DNA of 64,000 nt, taken from assembly GCF_016907795.1 (NCBI RefSeq), contig NZ_JAFBCR010000001.1, positions 372,001 through 436,000 on the forward strand, given 5' to 3'. Numbering within the stretch: position 1 is the first letter of the stretch; every line of letters begins with the position of its first letter. Source of the DNA: Kocuria palustris (GTDB lineage Bacteria; Actinomycetota; Actinomycetes; Actinomycetales; Micrococcaceae). A model generated the notes under the pieces. It made no database searches. It was not told where the DNA came from and worked only from the letters and a program-made list of their open reading frames with translations. A program made the translations under genes and the position numbers. Shown here piece by piece: positions 55,922 to 64,000 of the stretch.

Positions 55922-56115
55922 AAAGGACCTCTTCAGGTGCTACCGGTGGGACGCGACCGAGCCTACCGGCAGGCGAGCCGCTGCGGTTCGCCCGTCGCGC
56001 ACATGGCCCGCGGGCCGGCTCGACCGCGCAGGCCCGTGGGTACAGTGGAACCAGATCCCTCAAGGTCGGCCCCAGTGATCGGGGCCGCCCCCTACGACCC
56101 TTCTGGAGGACGCAC

Positions 56116-57027
56116 ATGGCTGTCGATCCCGACACCACGGACCCCAAGTTCGCCGAATACGCCCACCCCGAGCGCCTGGTCTCCACCGAGTGGGTGGCCC
56201 AGCACCTCGAAGATCCGCAGGTCGTCATCGTGGAGTCGGACGAGGACGTGCTGCTCTACGAGACCGGCCACATCCCGGACGCCGTGAAGGTCGACTGGCA
56301 CACCGAGCTCAACCAGCAGGCCGTGCGCGACTACCTGGGCGGGCAGCAGTTCGCTGAGCTGATGAGCGCCAAGGGCATCTCGCGCGAGCAGACGATCGTG
56401 GTATACGGCGACAAGTCCAACTGGTGGGCCGCCTACGCCCTGTGGGTCTTCACCCTCTTCGGCCACCAGGACGTGCGCCTGATGGACGGCGGCCGCGACA
56501 AGTGGATCGCCGAGGGCCGCGAGCTGTCCACCGAGACCCCGTCGCGCGAGCGCACCGACTACCCCGTCGTCGAGCGCGACGACTCCCGCATCCGCGCCTT
56601 CCGTCAGGACGTCCTGGACGAGATCGGGCGCACTCCCCTGGTGGATGTCCGCTCGGCCCCGGAATACACGGGCGAGCGCACGCACATGGCCGACTACCCG
56701 CAGGAGGGCGTGCTGCGCGGCGGCCACATCCCCACCGCAGCCTCCGTCCCGTGGGCGCGCGCCGCCGCTGAGGACTCGACCTTCAAGACCCGCCCGGAGC
56801 TCGAGGCGATCTACCGCGACGAGATCGGGCTGGATCCGCAGGAGCCGGTCATCGCCTACTGCCGCATCGGCGAGCGCTCCTCCCACACGTGGTTCGTGCT
56901 CGAGCACCTGCTGGGCTACCCGCAGGTGCGCAACTACGACGGCTCCTGGACCGAGTGGGGCAACTCCGTCGGTCTGCCCGTCGTGATGGGCGAGGAGCGC
57001 GGCGAGGCTCCGGAGGCCCGTCGATGA
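56116..57027 (+). CDS. Thiosulfate sulfurtransferase (two-domain rhodanese)
   Basis: 303 residues with two rhodanese domains. The N-terminal one is inactive ([16 protein letters not shown] lacks Cys). The C-terminal one has the active loop CRIGERS starting at Cys249, in [14 protein letters not shown]. It transfers sulfane sulfur to cyanide or thiols. TGGAGGA precedes ATG 56116 by five bases. The stop overlaps sufE (ATGA), a pairing common in actinobacteria. Confidence 0.93.
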   Translation: MAVDPDTTDPKFAEYAHPERLVSTEWVAQHLEDPQVVIVESDEDVLLYETGHIPDAVKVDWHTELNQQAVRDYLGGQQFAELMSAKGISREQTIVVYGDKSNWWAAYALWVFTLFGHQDVRLMDGGRDKWIAEGRELSTETPSRERTDYPVVERDDSRIRAFRQDVLDEIGRTPLVDVRSAPEYTGERTHMADYPQEGVLRGGHIPTAASVPWARAAAEDSTFKTRPELEAIYRDEIGLDPQEPVIAYCRIGERSSHTWFVLEHLLGYPQVRNYDGSWTEWGNSVGLPVVMGEERGEAPEARR

Positions 57028-57491
57028 GCGGGGCGGACGCGAACATCCCGGAGTCCGTGCAGGAGCTGATCGAGGACTTCCACGCCGTTCCGGACGCGGA
57101 TCGCCTCCAGCTGCTGCTCGAGTTCTCCCGCTCCCTGCCGGATCTGCCGGAGCGCTACGGGGAGCATCCCGAGCAGCTCGAGCAGGTCGTGGAGTGCCAG
57201 TCGCCGCTGTTCCTGACGGTCGAATGGGATGACCAGGCGGAGACCGGCGACGACGAGACTCCCGTGCGCCTGTTCTTCTCCGCGCCTCAGGAGGCGCCGA
57301 CGACCCGCGGCTTCGCCTCGATCCTGCACGAGGGGCTCGACGGCCTGCCGGCGGCGCAGATCCGGGATCTGCCCGGCGATCTCACGGAGCGCTTCGGGCT
57401 GACGCAGCTGGTCTCGCCGCTGCGCATGCGGGGCATGTCCGCCATGCTGGATCGCATCCGTCGTCAGATCGCGTACCTGCCGCGCGGCTGA
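57024..57491 (+). CDS. sufE: SufE family cysteine desulfuration protein
   Basis: 155 residues. [28 protein letters not shown] and the sulfur-accepting Cys58 in [14 protein letters not shown] are diagnostic, as is [21 protein letters not shown]. SufE accepts persulfide from a cysteine desulfurase; coupling to a rhodanese suggests a sulfur-relay pair. ATG 57024 overlaps the rhodanese stop by four bases. Confidence 0.92.
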   Translation: MSGADANIPESVQELIEDFHAVPDADRLQLLLEFSRSLPDLPERYGEHPEQLEQVVECQSPLFLTVEWDDQAETGDDETPVRLFFSAPQEAPTTRGFASILHEGLDGLPAAQIRDLPGDLTERFGLTQLVSPLRMRGMSAMLDRIRRQIAYLPRG

Positions 57492-57544
57492 GTTCCCGCG
57501 AGCTGCATGAGCAGCTGGACCCGCCCGTCGTGGCCCGAGCAGCT

Positions 57545-57582
57545 GACGCCCCCGTCCCCGCTTCCGGGCCGACGGGGGCGTC
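57545..57582. terminator. Bidirectional terminator between sufE and the hydrolase gene
   Basis: Arms GACGCCCCCGTC (57545-57556) and GACGGGGGCGTC (57571-57582) between convergent stops 57491 and 57611. Confidence 0.85.
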
Positions 57583-57610
57583 GTCGTGTGCGCTGCCAGC
57601 GTGGGCCGGC

Positions 57611-59023
57611 TCAGCCGTGCAGGTCGGGCAGAACCCGCTGCGCCCACGAGAGCACGGAGGACTCCCACCGCTGCGGGTCCACGTTCCACTCCTTGGTGTG
57701 ACGGGCGCGGTCGAACCCCACCATCTCGACCCGGTCGTTGAGCTCGGCCAGGCGCTTGGAAGCAGTGTCGGGGACGAACTCATCGTCCGCCGAGTGCAGG
57801 ATCAGCGTGGGCGTCTGCAGCTGATCGGCCCGGGTGATCCAGTCCAGGGACCCCAGATCGAGCGGCGCCGCCAGACCCGTGAGCCACAGCCCGCGCGGCG
57901 AGGTGATCAGGGACTGCGCCATGGTGGTGATCGCTGAGGGGATGTGTCGCGAGGCCGTGTGGTGGGTGAACAGCGTGAACCAGTCCACGACCGGCCCGGT
58001 GAGGACCATCCCCGCGATATCCGCCCGGTAGATCGACAGGTCCGCGGTCTGCAGGCAGATCGCCCCGCCCATGGACCAGCCGAACAGCACGATCCTGGTG
58101 GCTCCGCGCAGCTTGGCGTAGGAGATCGCCAGCTGGACGTCCTTCCACTCCGTGAAGCCCAGGCCGTAGCGCCCGTCCGGGGAGGCAGGGGCCTCGCGGT
58201 CGTTGCGGTAGGAGATCAGCAGGGAGGTCAGCCCCATACGCTGCGCGGTGTCCAGGGCTCGGATGGCCTCCATGCGCTGTGCGCCGCGGCCGTGGACCAT
58301 GATCGCCCAGGGTCCCGGCAGCTGCTGGGCGGCGGGATCCTCGGCTGCCGCGTGCGCGGCTTCGTGCTGCGCGTCGTCGCGGCGATTCTGACGGGCCGTC
58401 GTGGAGTGCTCGGCCGCCCTCTGCGGATCCCGCTCCTGCCCCGCCGGGACCACCCAGCAGGGTGCCGCGCCCATCTCCATGGGCAGCTCGACCTCGTGGA
58501 AGCGGTATCCGGCCGCGGCGGGGTCCGGGTAGACCGTCCCGGCCCACCAGCCGCGCGAAGCCGCCGAGAGGTCGCCGCTGTAGACCTCTTGGACCTCCCG
58601 CACGACCTCGCCGGCGGCCGGTGACCAGGAGAGGATCTCGCCGATGCGGGCGTGGCCCTCTCCCCCGCCGAAGCGCAGGCTGTAGACGCCGTCGACGGTG
58701 GTCTCCACCGTGGCCGCCAGGCGCACCTCTCCGGCTCCGGGCAGGGCATCGGGATGGGCCTGGCGGTCCACGGGGGTGTACTCGTGGATGCTCAGGTCCT
58801 CGGAGCGGTACCGGGGCGGCACGACGACCTGACGCGCCACGTAGGCGGCGATCGCCGAGGAGACGCCGAAGGACAGCGACGCGGCCCCCACCGTCAGCGC
58901 CGTGCCCGCCACGGCTCCGCGGGCCCACACCGACGACGACTCCCGCGGCTGCCCGCGCAGGGCGGCAAGCGGACGTGATCGGGCGGAACGAGACGACGAG
59001 CGCACGGATTCGGGCATATTCAT
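57611..59023 (-). CDS. Membrane-anchored alpha/beta hydrolase
   Basis: 470 residues. A basic N-terminus is followed by one membrane helix (~36-65, [27 protein letters not shown]), so the body is probably outside or membrane-tethered. The C-terminal fold shows [14 protein letters not shown], the nucleophile [13 protein letters not shown], the acid in [12 protein letters not shown] and the histidine in RARHTKEW. The substrate is unknown. A hydrophilic insertion (~205-240, [19 protein letters not shown]) precedes the catalytic domain. Divergent from msrB. ATG 59023, with in-frame ATG 59017. Confidence 0.88.
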   Translation of the reverse strand: MNMPESVRSSSRSARSRPLAALRGQPRESSSVWARGAVAGTALTVGAASLSFGVSSAIAAYVARQVVVPPRYRSEDLSIHEYTPVDRQAHPDALPGAGEVRLAATVETTVDGVYSLRFGGGEGHARIGEILSWSPAAGEVVREVQEVYSGDLSAASRGWWAGTVYPDPAAAGYRFHEVELPMEMGAAPCWVVPAGQERDPQRAAEHSTTARQNRRDDAQHEAAHAAAEDPAAQQLPGPWAIMVHGRGAQRMEAIRALDTAQRMGLTSLLISYRNDREAPASPDGRYGLGFTEWKDVQLAISYAKLRGATRIVLFGWSMGGAICLQTADLSIYRADIAGMVLTGPVVDWFTLFTHHTASRHIPSAITTMAQSLITSPRGLWLTGLAAPLDLGSLDWITRADQLQTPTLILHSADDEFVPDTASKRLAELNDRVEMVGFDRARHTKEWNVDPQRWESSVLSWAQRVLPDLHG

Positions 59024-59193
59024 ATTCTGTCATGCGCACCTCGGCATCCGCCGGGAGCGACGGCCCCGCCATGTGCTCCGTGGCCCTCGGGCGGCGAGAA
59101 TATCCGAGGCCCGTGCGCTGTTGTCCCCGTGAGGCCCCGGTCGCACTGATGCGCCCGAGCGGGCCGCCACGACATCGAGGCGAGGAGGACACC

Positions 59194-59682
59194 GTGTCCG
59201 AGCAGACCACCGATCCGCGCAGCACCGACCCGCAGACCGAGGAAGGCCAGAGCGCGCCCAGCGTGCAGCGCACCGAGGACGAGTGGCGCGCCGTGCTCAG
59301 CCCCCAGGAGTTCCACGTCCTGCGCGAGGCCGGCACCGAGCGGCCCTTCACCGGCGAGTACTGGGACACCGAGACCGAGGGCGTCTACTCCTGCCGGGCC
59401 TGCGGCGCGGAGCTGTTCCGCTCGGAGACCAAGTTCGGCTCGCACTGCGGATGGCCGTCGTTCTTCGCGCCGCTGGCCGAGGACCGCGTGCGCTACATCC
59501 GCGACTCGTCGCTGGGCATGGAGCGCGTGGAGGTGCGCTGCGCGGCCTGCGACTCCCATCTGGGCCATCTCTTCGCGGGCGAGGGCTACCCCACGCCCAC
59601 GGATCTGCGCTACTGCATCAACTCGCTGTCCATGCGCCTGGAGCCGGCTCAGGGCACCGGGGAGGCGGGCGCGCAGTCGTGA
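59194..59682 (+). CDS. msrB: Peptide-methionine (R)-S-oxide reductase
   Basis: 162 residues. It reduces methionine-R-sulfoxide. Zinc cysteines Cys67/Cys70 (CRAC) and Cys116/Cys119 (CAAC) are present, the catalytic Cys141 is in [12 protein letters not shown], and SHCGWPSFF with HLGHLF are typical. The N-terminal ~30 residues are a hydrophilic extension. GTG 59194 has GAGGAGG five bases upstream. Confidence 0.95.
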   Translation: MSEQTTDPRSTDPQTEEGQSAPSVQRTEDEWRAVLSPQEFHVLREAGTERPFTGEYWDTETEGVYSCRACGAELFRSETKFGSHCGWPSFFAPLAEDRVRYIRDSSLGMERVEVRCAACDSHLGHLFAGEGYPTPTDLRYCINSLSMRLEPAQGTGEAGAQS

Positions 59683-59827
59683 GGTCCTCCTCCCGTCGAG
59701 CGGCCGTGGCGGCCGCGTCGCGCGGGTGGCAAGACCCCCGGCCGCATACAGGGGGCGCCCAGTCATAGGAGGGGCGGACGGCGTGGCAGGCCCGATCGCG
59801 AGGTGAGGCGGGCCTAGGCTGGGCCTC

Positions 59828-60424
59828 GTGACAGCTCAGAGCGATCTGGTCGGAAGGTTCCCACGGGCAGCGGCATCGCTGCGTCGTGCCCAGTGCCGAC
59901 CGGAGATCGAGCTCGTCGAGATCTCGGCGCCCACGCCCCGTGCCTCCGATTCGGTGGCCTTCTCGGCCACCGTGCTCGAGCCCGTGTCGGCGCATCCCAG
60001 CTCCCAGGGCTCCGCTGAGGACGCCCGCGAGCTGGCCACCGGTCGCTTCCTGCTCATCCACGCCCCGGACCGCGGAGCCGAGTGGGGAGATGCCTTCCGC
60101 ATAGTGACCTATGTGAAGGCGGAGGTCGAACGCGATCTGGGCCACGACGAGATGCTCGCCCAGGTCGCCTGGAGCTGGCTGCTCGAGGCCCTGGACCGCA
60201 GCGGTGCGCAGTACACCCGAGAGGGCGGCACGGCCTCCCGGGTGCTCTCCGAGGGCTTCGGCCAGCTGGCCGACACCGAGGAGTACATCGACGTCGAGCT
60301 GCGTGCCTCCTGGACGCCTCACGGCGAGGACCTCTCCGTGCACCTGGAGGCCTGGGCGGACATGGTCTGCACGTTCGCCGGCCTGCCTCCCGTGACCGAA
60401 TCGGTCACCGTACTGCGGCGCTGA
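59828..60424 (+). CDS. DUF3000 family protein
   Basis: 198 residues. An actinobacterial protein of unknown function, characterised by FRIVTYVKAEVERDLGHDEMLAQVAWSWLLEAL and a C-terminal VELRASWTPHGEDLSVHLEAWADMVCTFAGLPPV. It is normally next to an RNase D gene, as here (stop to start 71 bases). GTG 59828 has AGGCTGGG upstream. Confidence 0.88.
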   Translation: MTAQSDLVGRFPRAAASLRRAQCRPEIELVEISAPTPRASDSVAFSATVLEPVSAHPSSQGSAEDARELATGRFLLIHAPDRGAEWGDAFRIVTYVKAEVERDLGHDEMLAQVAWSWLLEALDRSGAQYTREGGTASRVLSEGFGQLADTEEYIDVELRASWTPHGEDLSVHLEAWADMVCTFAGLPPVTESVTVLRR

Positions 60425-60495
60425 CCCCCACGGCAGCCGCGAGCACACCGGACACCCCCGAACCATCCGAGCAGCAAGAGGATCTGACAGCCGCA

Positions 60496-61803
60496 GTGAG
60501 CAGCACGAGCCCCTCCCAGCATCCGAGCCCGACCGTCGTCGAGGGCTTCGAGGAATTCGAGATCCCCGACTCCGTCTTCCTGGATCAGCCCATGGACGGC
60601 ATTCCCCCGCTGGTGGACACGACCCGGCGCCTCGAGCTGGCCGCCGAGCAGCTCAGCGAGGGCACCGGCCCCGTGGCCCTGGACACCGAGCGGGCCAGCG
60701 GCTTCCGCTACGGCCAGCGCGCCTTCCTGGTCCAGCTGCGCCGCGAGGGCACGGGCACCGTGCTCATCGACCCGGAGGCCACCGGATCGCTGGCGATCAT
60801 CGACGAGGCGCTGCGCGGCACCGAATGGGTCCTGCACGCCGCCACGCAGGACCTGCCCTGCCTGCGCGAGCTGGACATGCACCCCGACGCCCTGTTCGAC
60901 ACCGAGCTCGGCGGACGCATCGCGGGGCTGAGCCGTGTGGGGCTGGCCGCAGAGACGGAGGAGCTGCTCGGCTTCACGATGGCCAAGGAGCACTCGGCGG
61001 TGGACTGGTCCACCCGCCCCCTGCCGGAGCCGTGGCTGACCTACGCCGCCCTGGACGTCGAGGTCCTGGTCCAGCTGCGCTACGCCATGGAGGAGCTGCT
61101 GCGCTCCCAGGGCAAGCTCGAATGGGCGCTCGAGGAGTTCGAGGCCGTGCGCACAGCACCGCCCGCCGCCCCGCGCAAGGATCCGTGGCGGCGCACCTCA
61201 GGGATCACCAAGATCCGCGGACGACGCCAGCTCACCGCCCTGCGCAACCTGTGGACCGAGCGCGAGGAGCTCGCCCGCCACAAGGACATCTCTCCAGGGA
61301 GGCTGCTGCCCGACTCCGCCCTGGTCGCGGTGGCCCAGGCCATGCCCCGCTCCGTGCCGCAGCTGCTGCGCACGCCGGGCTTCCACGGCCGCGCCGCCTC
61401 CAAGGAGGCACCGCGCTGGCTGCGTGCCCTCTCGGAGGCCCGCCAGGCCGAGGAGCTGGTCCCCCAGTCGGTCTCCTCCGACTCGCTGCCGCCCGTGAAG
61501 TCCTGGACCGTCAAGCGACCGGCCGCCGCCGAGCGCCTGCGCACGCTGAAGCCCGCGGTGGCCGAGCGCGCCGCCGAGCTGGGGATGCCCACCGAGAACC
61601 TCGTGGTCCCCGAGCACCTGCGCCGGTTCAGCTGGGATCCCCCGGCCTCGGCCGAGCTCGATCAGATCGCCGAGCGGCTCGCCGAGATCGGCGCCCGTCG
61701 GTGGCAGATCGACAACGTGGCCCCGACCCTCCAGAAGGCGCTGCGCCTGCCCCGCCCCGAGCAGCACGACGACGCCGGCAACGCCGACGCAGCCGCGAGC
61801 TGA
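60496..61803 (+). CDS. Ribonuclease D-like HRDC domain protein
   Basis: 435 residues. The DEDD 3'-5' exonuclease domain has motif I ALDTERASGF, motif II HAATQDLPCLRELDM and motif III TYAALDVEVLVQL. An HRDC domain follows (LTALRNLWTEREELARHKDISPGRLLPDSALVAVAQAMP). It probably trims structured RNA 3' ends. GTG 60496 is used, with AAGAGGA rather far (13 bases) upstream. Operon with the DUF3000 gene. Confidence 0.92.
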   Translation: MSSTSPSQHPSPTVVEGFEEFEIPDSVFLDQPMDGIPPLVDTTRRLELAAEQLSEGTGPVALDTERASGFRYGQRAFLVQLRREGTGTVLIDPEATGSLAIIDEALRGTEWVLHAATQDLPCLRELDMHPDALFDTELGGRIAGLSRVGLAAETEELLGFTMAKEHSAVDWSTRPLPEPWLTYAALDVEVLVQLRYAMEELLRSQGKLEWALEEFEAVRTAPPAAPRKDPWRRTSGITKIRGRRQLTALRNLWTEREELARHKDISPGRLLPDSALVAVAQAMPRSVPQLLRTPGFHGRAASKEAPRWLRALSEARQAEELVPQSVSSDSLPPVKSWTVKRPAAAERLRTLKPAVAERAAELGMPTENLVVPEHLRRFSWDPPASAELDQIAERLAEIGARRWQIDNVAPTLQKALRLPRPEQHDDAGNADAAAS

Positions 61804-61813
61804 GCCCGGCCCA

Positions 61814-61870
61814 CGAGGAGTCGCAACGGCAGGCCATCATCGGCCGATGGTCTGCGGCAGCGACTCCTCG
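61814..61870 (+). other. Long two-helix hairpin after the RNase D gene
   Basis: Outer arms CGAGGAGTCGC (61814-61824) and GCGACTCCTCG (61860-61870), perfect over 11 bases. Inner arms GCAGGCCATC (61829-61838) and GATGGTCTGC (61846-61855) pair with one G-U. It starts ten bases after the stop at 61803 and precedes a second, terminator-like hairpin. Confidence 0.7.
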
Positions 61871-61908
61871 CTGAGGATCCGTCCCCGGGCGCTGGCCCGA
61901 GACGGACG

Positions 61909-61943
61909 AAGGAGCCGCCGAGATCGCATCTCGGCGGCTCCTT
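61909..61943. terminator. Bidirectional terminator
   Basis: Perfect 16-base arms (AAGGAGCCGCCGAGAT at 61909-61924, complement at 61928-61943) with a CGC loop, followed by CTC. It lies between convergent stops 61803 and 61987. Confidence 0.9.
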
Positions 61944-61986
61944 CTCATGTGCGCGGCGGCTTCCTCGGCGAGGACGCCTCACCGGC

Positions 61987-62331
61987 TCAGACGTGCTTGG
62001 TCTCCGGGGAGTTCGTGGAGGCGCTCAGGCTGCCGGTGGCGTCGCCCTGGGAGGAGCCCTTGGCCTTGTCGGCGGCGCTGGAGGCCGTCTGCTTGGCCTT
62101 GTCGGCGGCGTTGGAAGCGGTCTCCTTGGCCTTCTCGGCCACGACCGGCGCCTGCTCCTGCACGGTGGCCTTGGCCTTCTCGGCGCCCTCGGAGACCTTG
62201 CGGCGGACCTCCGGGTCGTTGGTCACGCCCAGGACCTGGGACTTGATCTGATCGAACGGCTCGCGACCGGCAGCCGAGCCGGCGACGAAGCCGATGGCCA
62301 GGCCCGCCACGAAGATGGCCTTCTTGAACAT
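61987..62331 (-). CDS. YtxH-like membrane-anchored, LEA-like repeat protein
   Basis: 114 residues. MFKKAIFVAGLAIGFVAGSAAGREPF is a short N-terminal hydrophobic glycine-rich anchor as in YtxH proteins. The rest is Ala/Lys/Glu-rich amphipathic helix with an imperfect 14-residue repeat (ETASNAADKAKQTA / SSAADKAKG), similar to LEA-type stress proteins. Function unknown. ATG 62331; the frame is open upstream but that part looks non-coding. Confidence 0.8.
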   Translation of the reverse strand: MFKKAIFVAGLAIGFVAGSAAGREPFDQIKSQVLGVTNDPEVRRKVSEGAEKAKATVQEQAPVVAEKAKETASNAADKAKQTASSAADKAKGSSQGDATGSLSASTNSPETKHV

Positions 62332-62470
62332 GTCTCTTGCCTCTCGTCGTGTCACGGGCCTCATCGCCCGCGTTCCACCGCTCAGCCTACTGAGGAGGCA
62401 CGGGCCGGACAACGAAGCCCTCGGCGCGGCGGCCCCGCGATCTGCCGCCATTGCGCGCCGAGCGTCAGTC

Positions 62471-64000
62471 TCAAGCCCCGGTGCGGTCCTCGAAGCGCAG
62501 AGCGGACGCGTCCTCGCCGACCGGGCGGGCATAGGGCACCCGCGTCCCGAGCACCGAGTCCACGGTGTCGCGGGTGATCTGCTGGGCGGTCAGGCCCACC
62601 CGCTCGAGCACCTGCGACCGGGAGCCGTGAGTGAGGAACTCGGTGGGCAGCCCGACCTCGTTCAGCGCAGTGTCCACGCCGGCCCGGCGGACGGACTGGC
62701 GGATGAGGCTGCCGATGCCGCCGGAGCGCACGCCGTCCTCGACCACCACCACGAAGCGGTGCAGAGCGGCCAGCTCCGACAGCGAGGACGGCACGGGCAG
62801 GACCCAGCGCGGATCCACGACGGTGGCCGAGATCCCGTGATCGCCCAGACGCCGAGCCACTTCCAGGCACAGCGGTGCCATGGCGCCCACGGCGACCAGC
62901 AGGACGTCGGTGTCCTGATCGCTTCCCGCAGGGCGCTCCGCACGCTTCTCGTCAGCAGAGCCCTGGCCGGCTGCCATCTCCTCCTCGGCCTCCGGCTCCA
63001 CCCCTCCGGTGGTGCGCAGGAGGATCTCCACGCCGTCGTCGAGCCGCTCCAGAGCGGGGATCGGCTCGGAGACGGAGCCCTTGGGGTAGCGCAGCACGGT
63101 GGGGGCGTCGCTGACGTCCAGGGCCTCGCGGAACTCCTCGCGCATGCTGGGCTCGTCGCGCGGTGCCGCCAGGTGCAGCCCGGGCACGATCTGCAGCAGC
63201 GCCAGGTCCCACATGCCGTGATGGCTGGGCCCGTCCGGACCGGTGACCCCGGCGCGGTCGAGCACCAGGGTGACGCCCGCCTTGTGCAGGGCCACGTCCA
63301 TCAGCAGCTGATCGAACCCGCGATTGAGGAACGTGGCGTACAGCGCGACCACCGGGTGCAACCCTCCGTAGGCCATGCCGGCGGCCATGGTCAGGGCGTG
63401 CTGCTCGGCGATCCCGACGTCGAAGACCCGCTCCGGGTGCACGGCCTGCATGAGGTTCAGACCCACCGGGATGGTCATGGCGCCGGTGATGCCCACGATG
63501 TCGTCGCGCTCATCCGCGGCCTCGGCCATGGCCTCGGCGAACACCGAGGTCCAAGACCGGCCCGAGCTGGCGCTGGTCGGCTGGCCGGTCTCCGGGTCGA
63601 TCGTGCCCACGGCGTGGAACATGTCGTCGACGTCGGCGATCGCCGGGGCGTAGCCGTGGCCCTTCTGGGTGATCGTGTGCACGAGCACCGGTCCGCCGAA
63701 GTCGCGGGCTCGTCGCAGAGCGTGCTCCAGGGCGTCCTGGTCGTGGCCGTCGATCGGGCCCACGTACTTCATGCCCAGATCGGCGAACAGGCCGTTGTGG
63801 ACCACCACGTCCTTGAGCCCGGCCTTCATGCCGTGCAGCCCGCGGTAGGTCGCCTGGCCCACCGGCCCGGAGTTCTGCAGCGACTCCTTGACCTGGGTGA
63901 GCACGCGCTCGTAGCGCCGGTCCGTGCGCACGGTGTCCACCGACTGCTGGACCTCGGCCTTGAGCTCCTGCAGCTGACGCGCCAGCCCGCCGACCGTGGG
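62471..64000 (-). CDS. dxs: 1-deoxy-D-xylulose-5-phosphate synthase (5' end beyond window)
   Basis: About 509 C-terminal codons of a thiamine-diphosphate enzyme of roughly 640 residues, the first step of the MEP isoprenoid pathway. Seen: YVGPIDGHDQDALEHAL, VFDVGIAEQHALTMAAGMA with the catalytic Glu, DRAGVTGPDGPSHHGMWDLALL and the C-terminal transketolase domain (WVLPVPSSLSELAALHRFVVVVEDGVRSGGIGSLI). The frame is open to base 64000; the N-terminal TPP-binding region is outside. A ~40-residue hydrophilic insertion (EPEAEEEMAAGQGSADEKRAERPAGSDQD) splits the C-terminal part. Confidence 0.95.
   Translation of the reverse strand, partial: PTVGGLARQLQELKAEVQQSVDTVRTDRRYERVLTQVKESLQNSGPVGQATYRGLHGMKAGLKDVVVHNGLFADLGMKYVGPIDGHDQDALEHALRRARDFGGPVLVHTITQKGHGYAPAIADVDDMFHAVGTIDPETGQPTSASSGRSWTSVFAEAMAEAADERDDIVGITGAMTIPVGLNLMQAVHPERVFDVGIAEQHALTMAAGMAYGGLHPVVALYATFLNRGFDQLLMDVALHKAGVTLVLDRAGVTGPDGPSHHGMWDLALLQIVPGLHLAAPRDEPSMREEFREALDVSDAPTVLRYPKGSVSEPIPALERLDDGVEILLRTTGGVEPEAEEEMAAGQGSADEKRAERPAGSDQDTDVLLVAVGAMAPLCLEVARRLGDHGISATVVDPRWVLPVPSSLSELAALHRFVVVVEDGVRSGGIGSLIRQSVRRAGVDTALNEVGLPTEFLTHGSRSQVLERVGLTAQQITRDTVDSVLGTRVPYARPVGEDASALRFEDRTGA

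Noticed and set aside
1-64000. CRISPR arrays, insertion sequences and rRNA genes
   Set aside because: No regularly spaced repeats, transposase motifs or rRNA sequence were seen on reading both strands.

Overview
The window is high-GC actinobacterial chromosome. The gene set (qcrCAB-ctaE respiratory block, DUF3000 beside an RNase D-like protein, MT0933-type small protein, PnuC-like riboflavin transporter, many GTG starts and ATGA/GTGA overlaps) points to Micrococcales, most likely Micrococcaceae (Micrococcus/Kocuria-like). The genus cannot be fixed from sequence alone.

Positions 1-29951 form a large cell-envelope polysaccharide locus. wecB (UDP-GlcNAc 2-epimerase) and two copies of wecC (UDP-ManNAc dehydrogenase) would supply UDP-ManNAcA, a building block of teichuronic-acid-type wall polymers. 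A long minus-strand block runs from 29951 down to 9087: LCP ligase, two GT4 glycosyltransferases, a TagG/TagH-type ABC exporter, three related bifunctional transferases (CgeB-like GT1 domain plus GT2 domain), wecC, a heparinase II/III-family protein, a hexapeptide acyltransferase, a PP-loop ATPase and a pyruvyl transferase. A plus-strand block (1607-8979) carries wecB, an asparagine-synthetase-like/hydrolase fusion, a tandem GT2 protein and two orphan proteins. The two blocks converge on a hairpin near 9006-9042. One of the three bifunctional transferases is broken by a single in-frame TGA, and its small coiled-coil partner gene appears frameshifted. wecC is duplicated at about 99% identity, 17.5 kb apart in direct orientation. 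Two long G/C homopolymers lie just upstream of genes in this block.

Positions 30000-43100 are mostly housekeeping: rpmE2 (L31 type B), a secreted S8 protease with three SLH-like repeats, an ArfB-like release factor, a 14-TM MFS exporter, tpx, DUF3054, a stand-alone AsnC-type RAM domain, trpD, then ctaE-qcrC-qcrA-qcrB (the cytochrome bcc/aa3 branch) and a GNAT enzyme.

Positions 43256-48320 are a riboflavin operon on the minus strand: FMN riboswitch, PnuC-like transporter, ribD, an unusual RibE-RibB fusion, ribA and ribH. It is followed, in the same direction but transcribed separately, by rpe, rsmB, fmt, def and a PD-(D/E)XK-like nuclease gene (48348-53148).

Positions 53249-54171 hold four tRNA genes (Val-CAC on minus; Gly-GCC, Cys-GCA and Val-GAC on plus). 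The rest is housekeeping: MT0933-type protein, zapE, rhodanese-sufE, a membrane-anchored alpha/beta hydrolase, msrB, DUF3000-RNase D, a YtxH/LEA-like small protein and the 3' two thirds of dxs, which runs off the right edge.

Hairpin terminators separate nearly every convergent gene pair. No transposase, CRISPR array, rRNA or phage module was seen.
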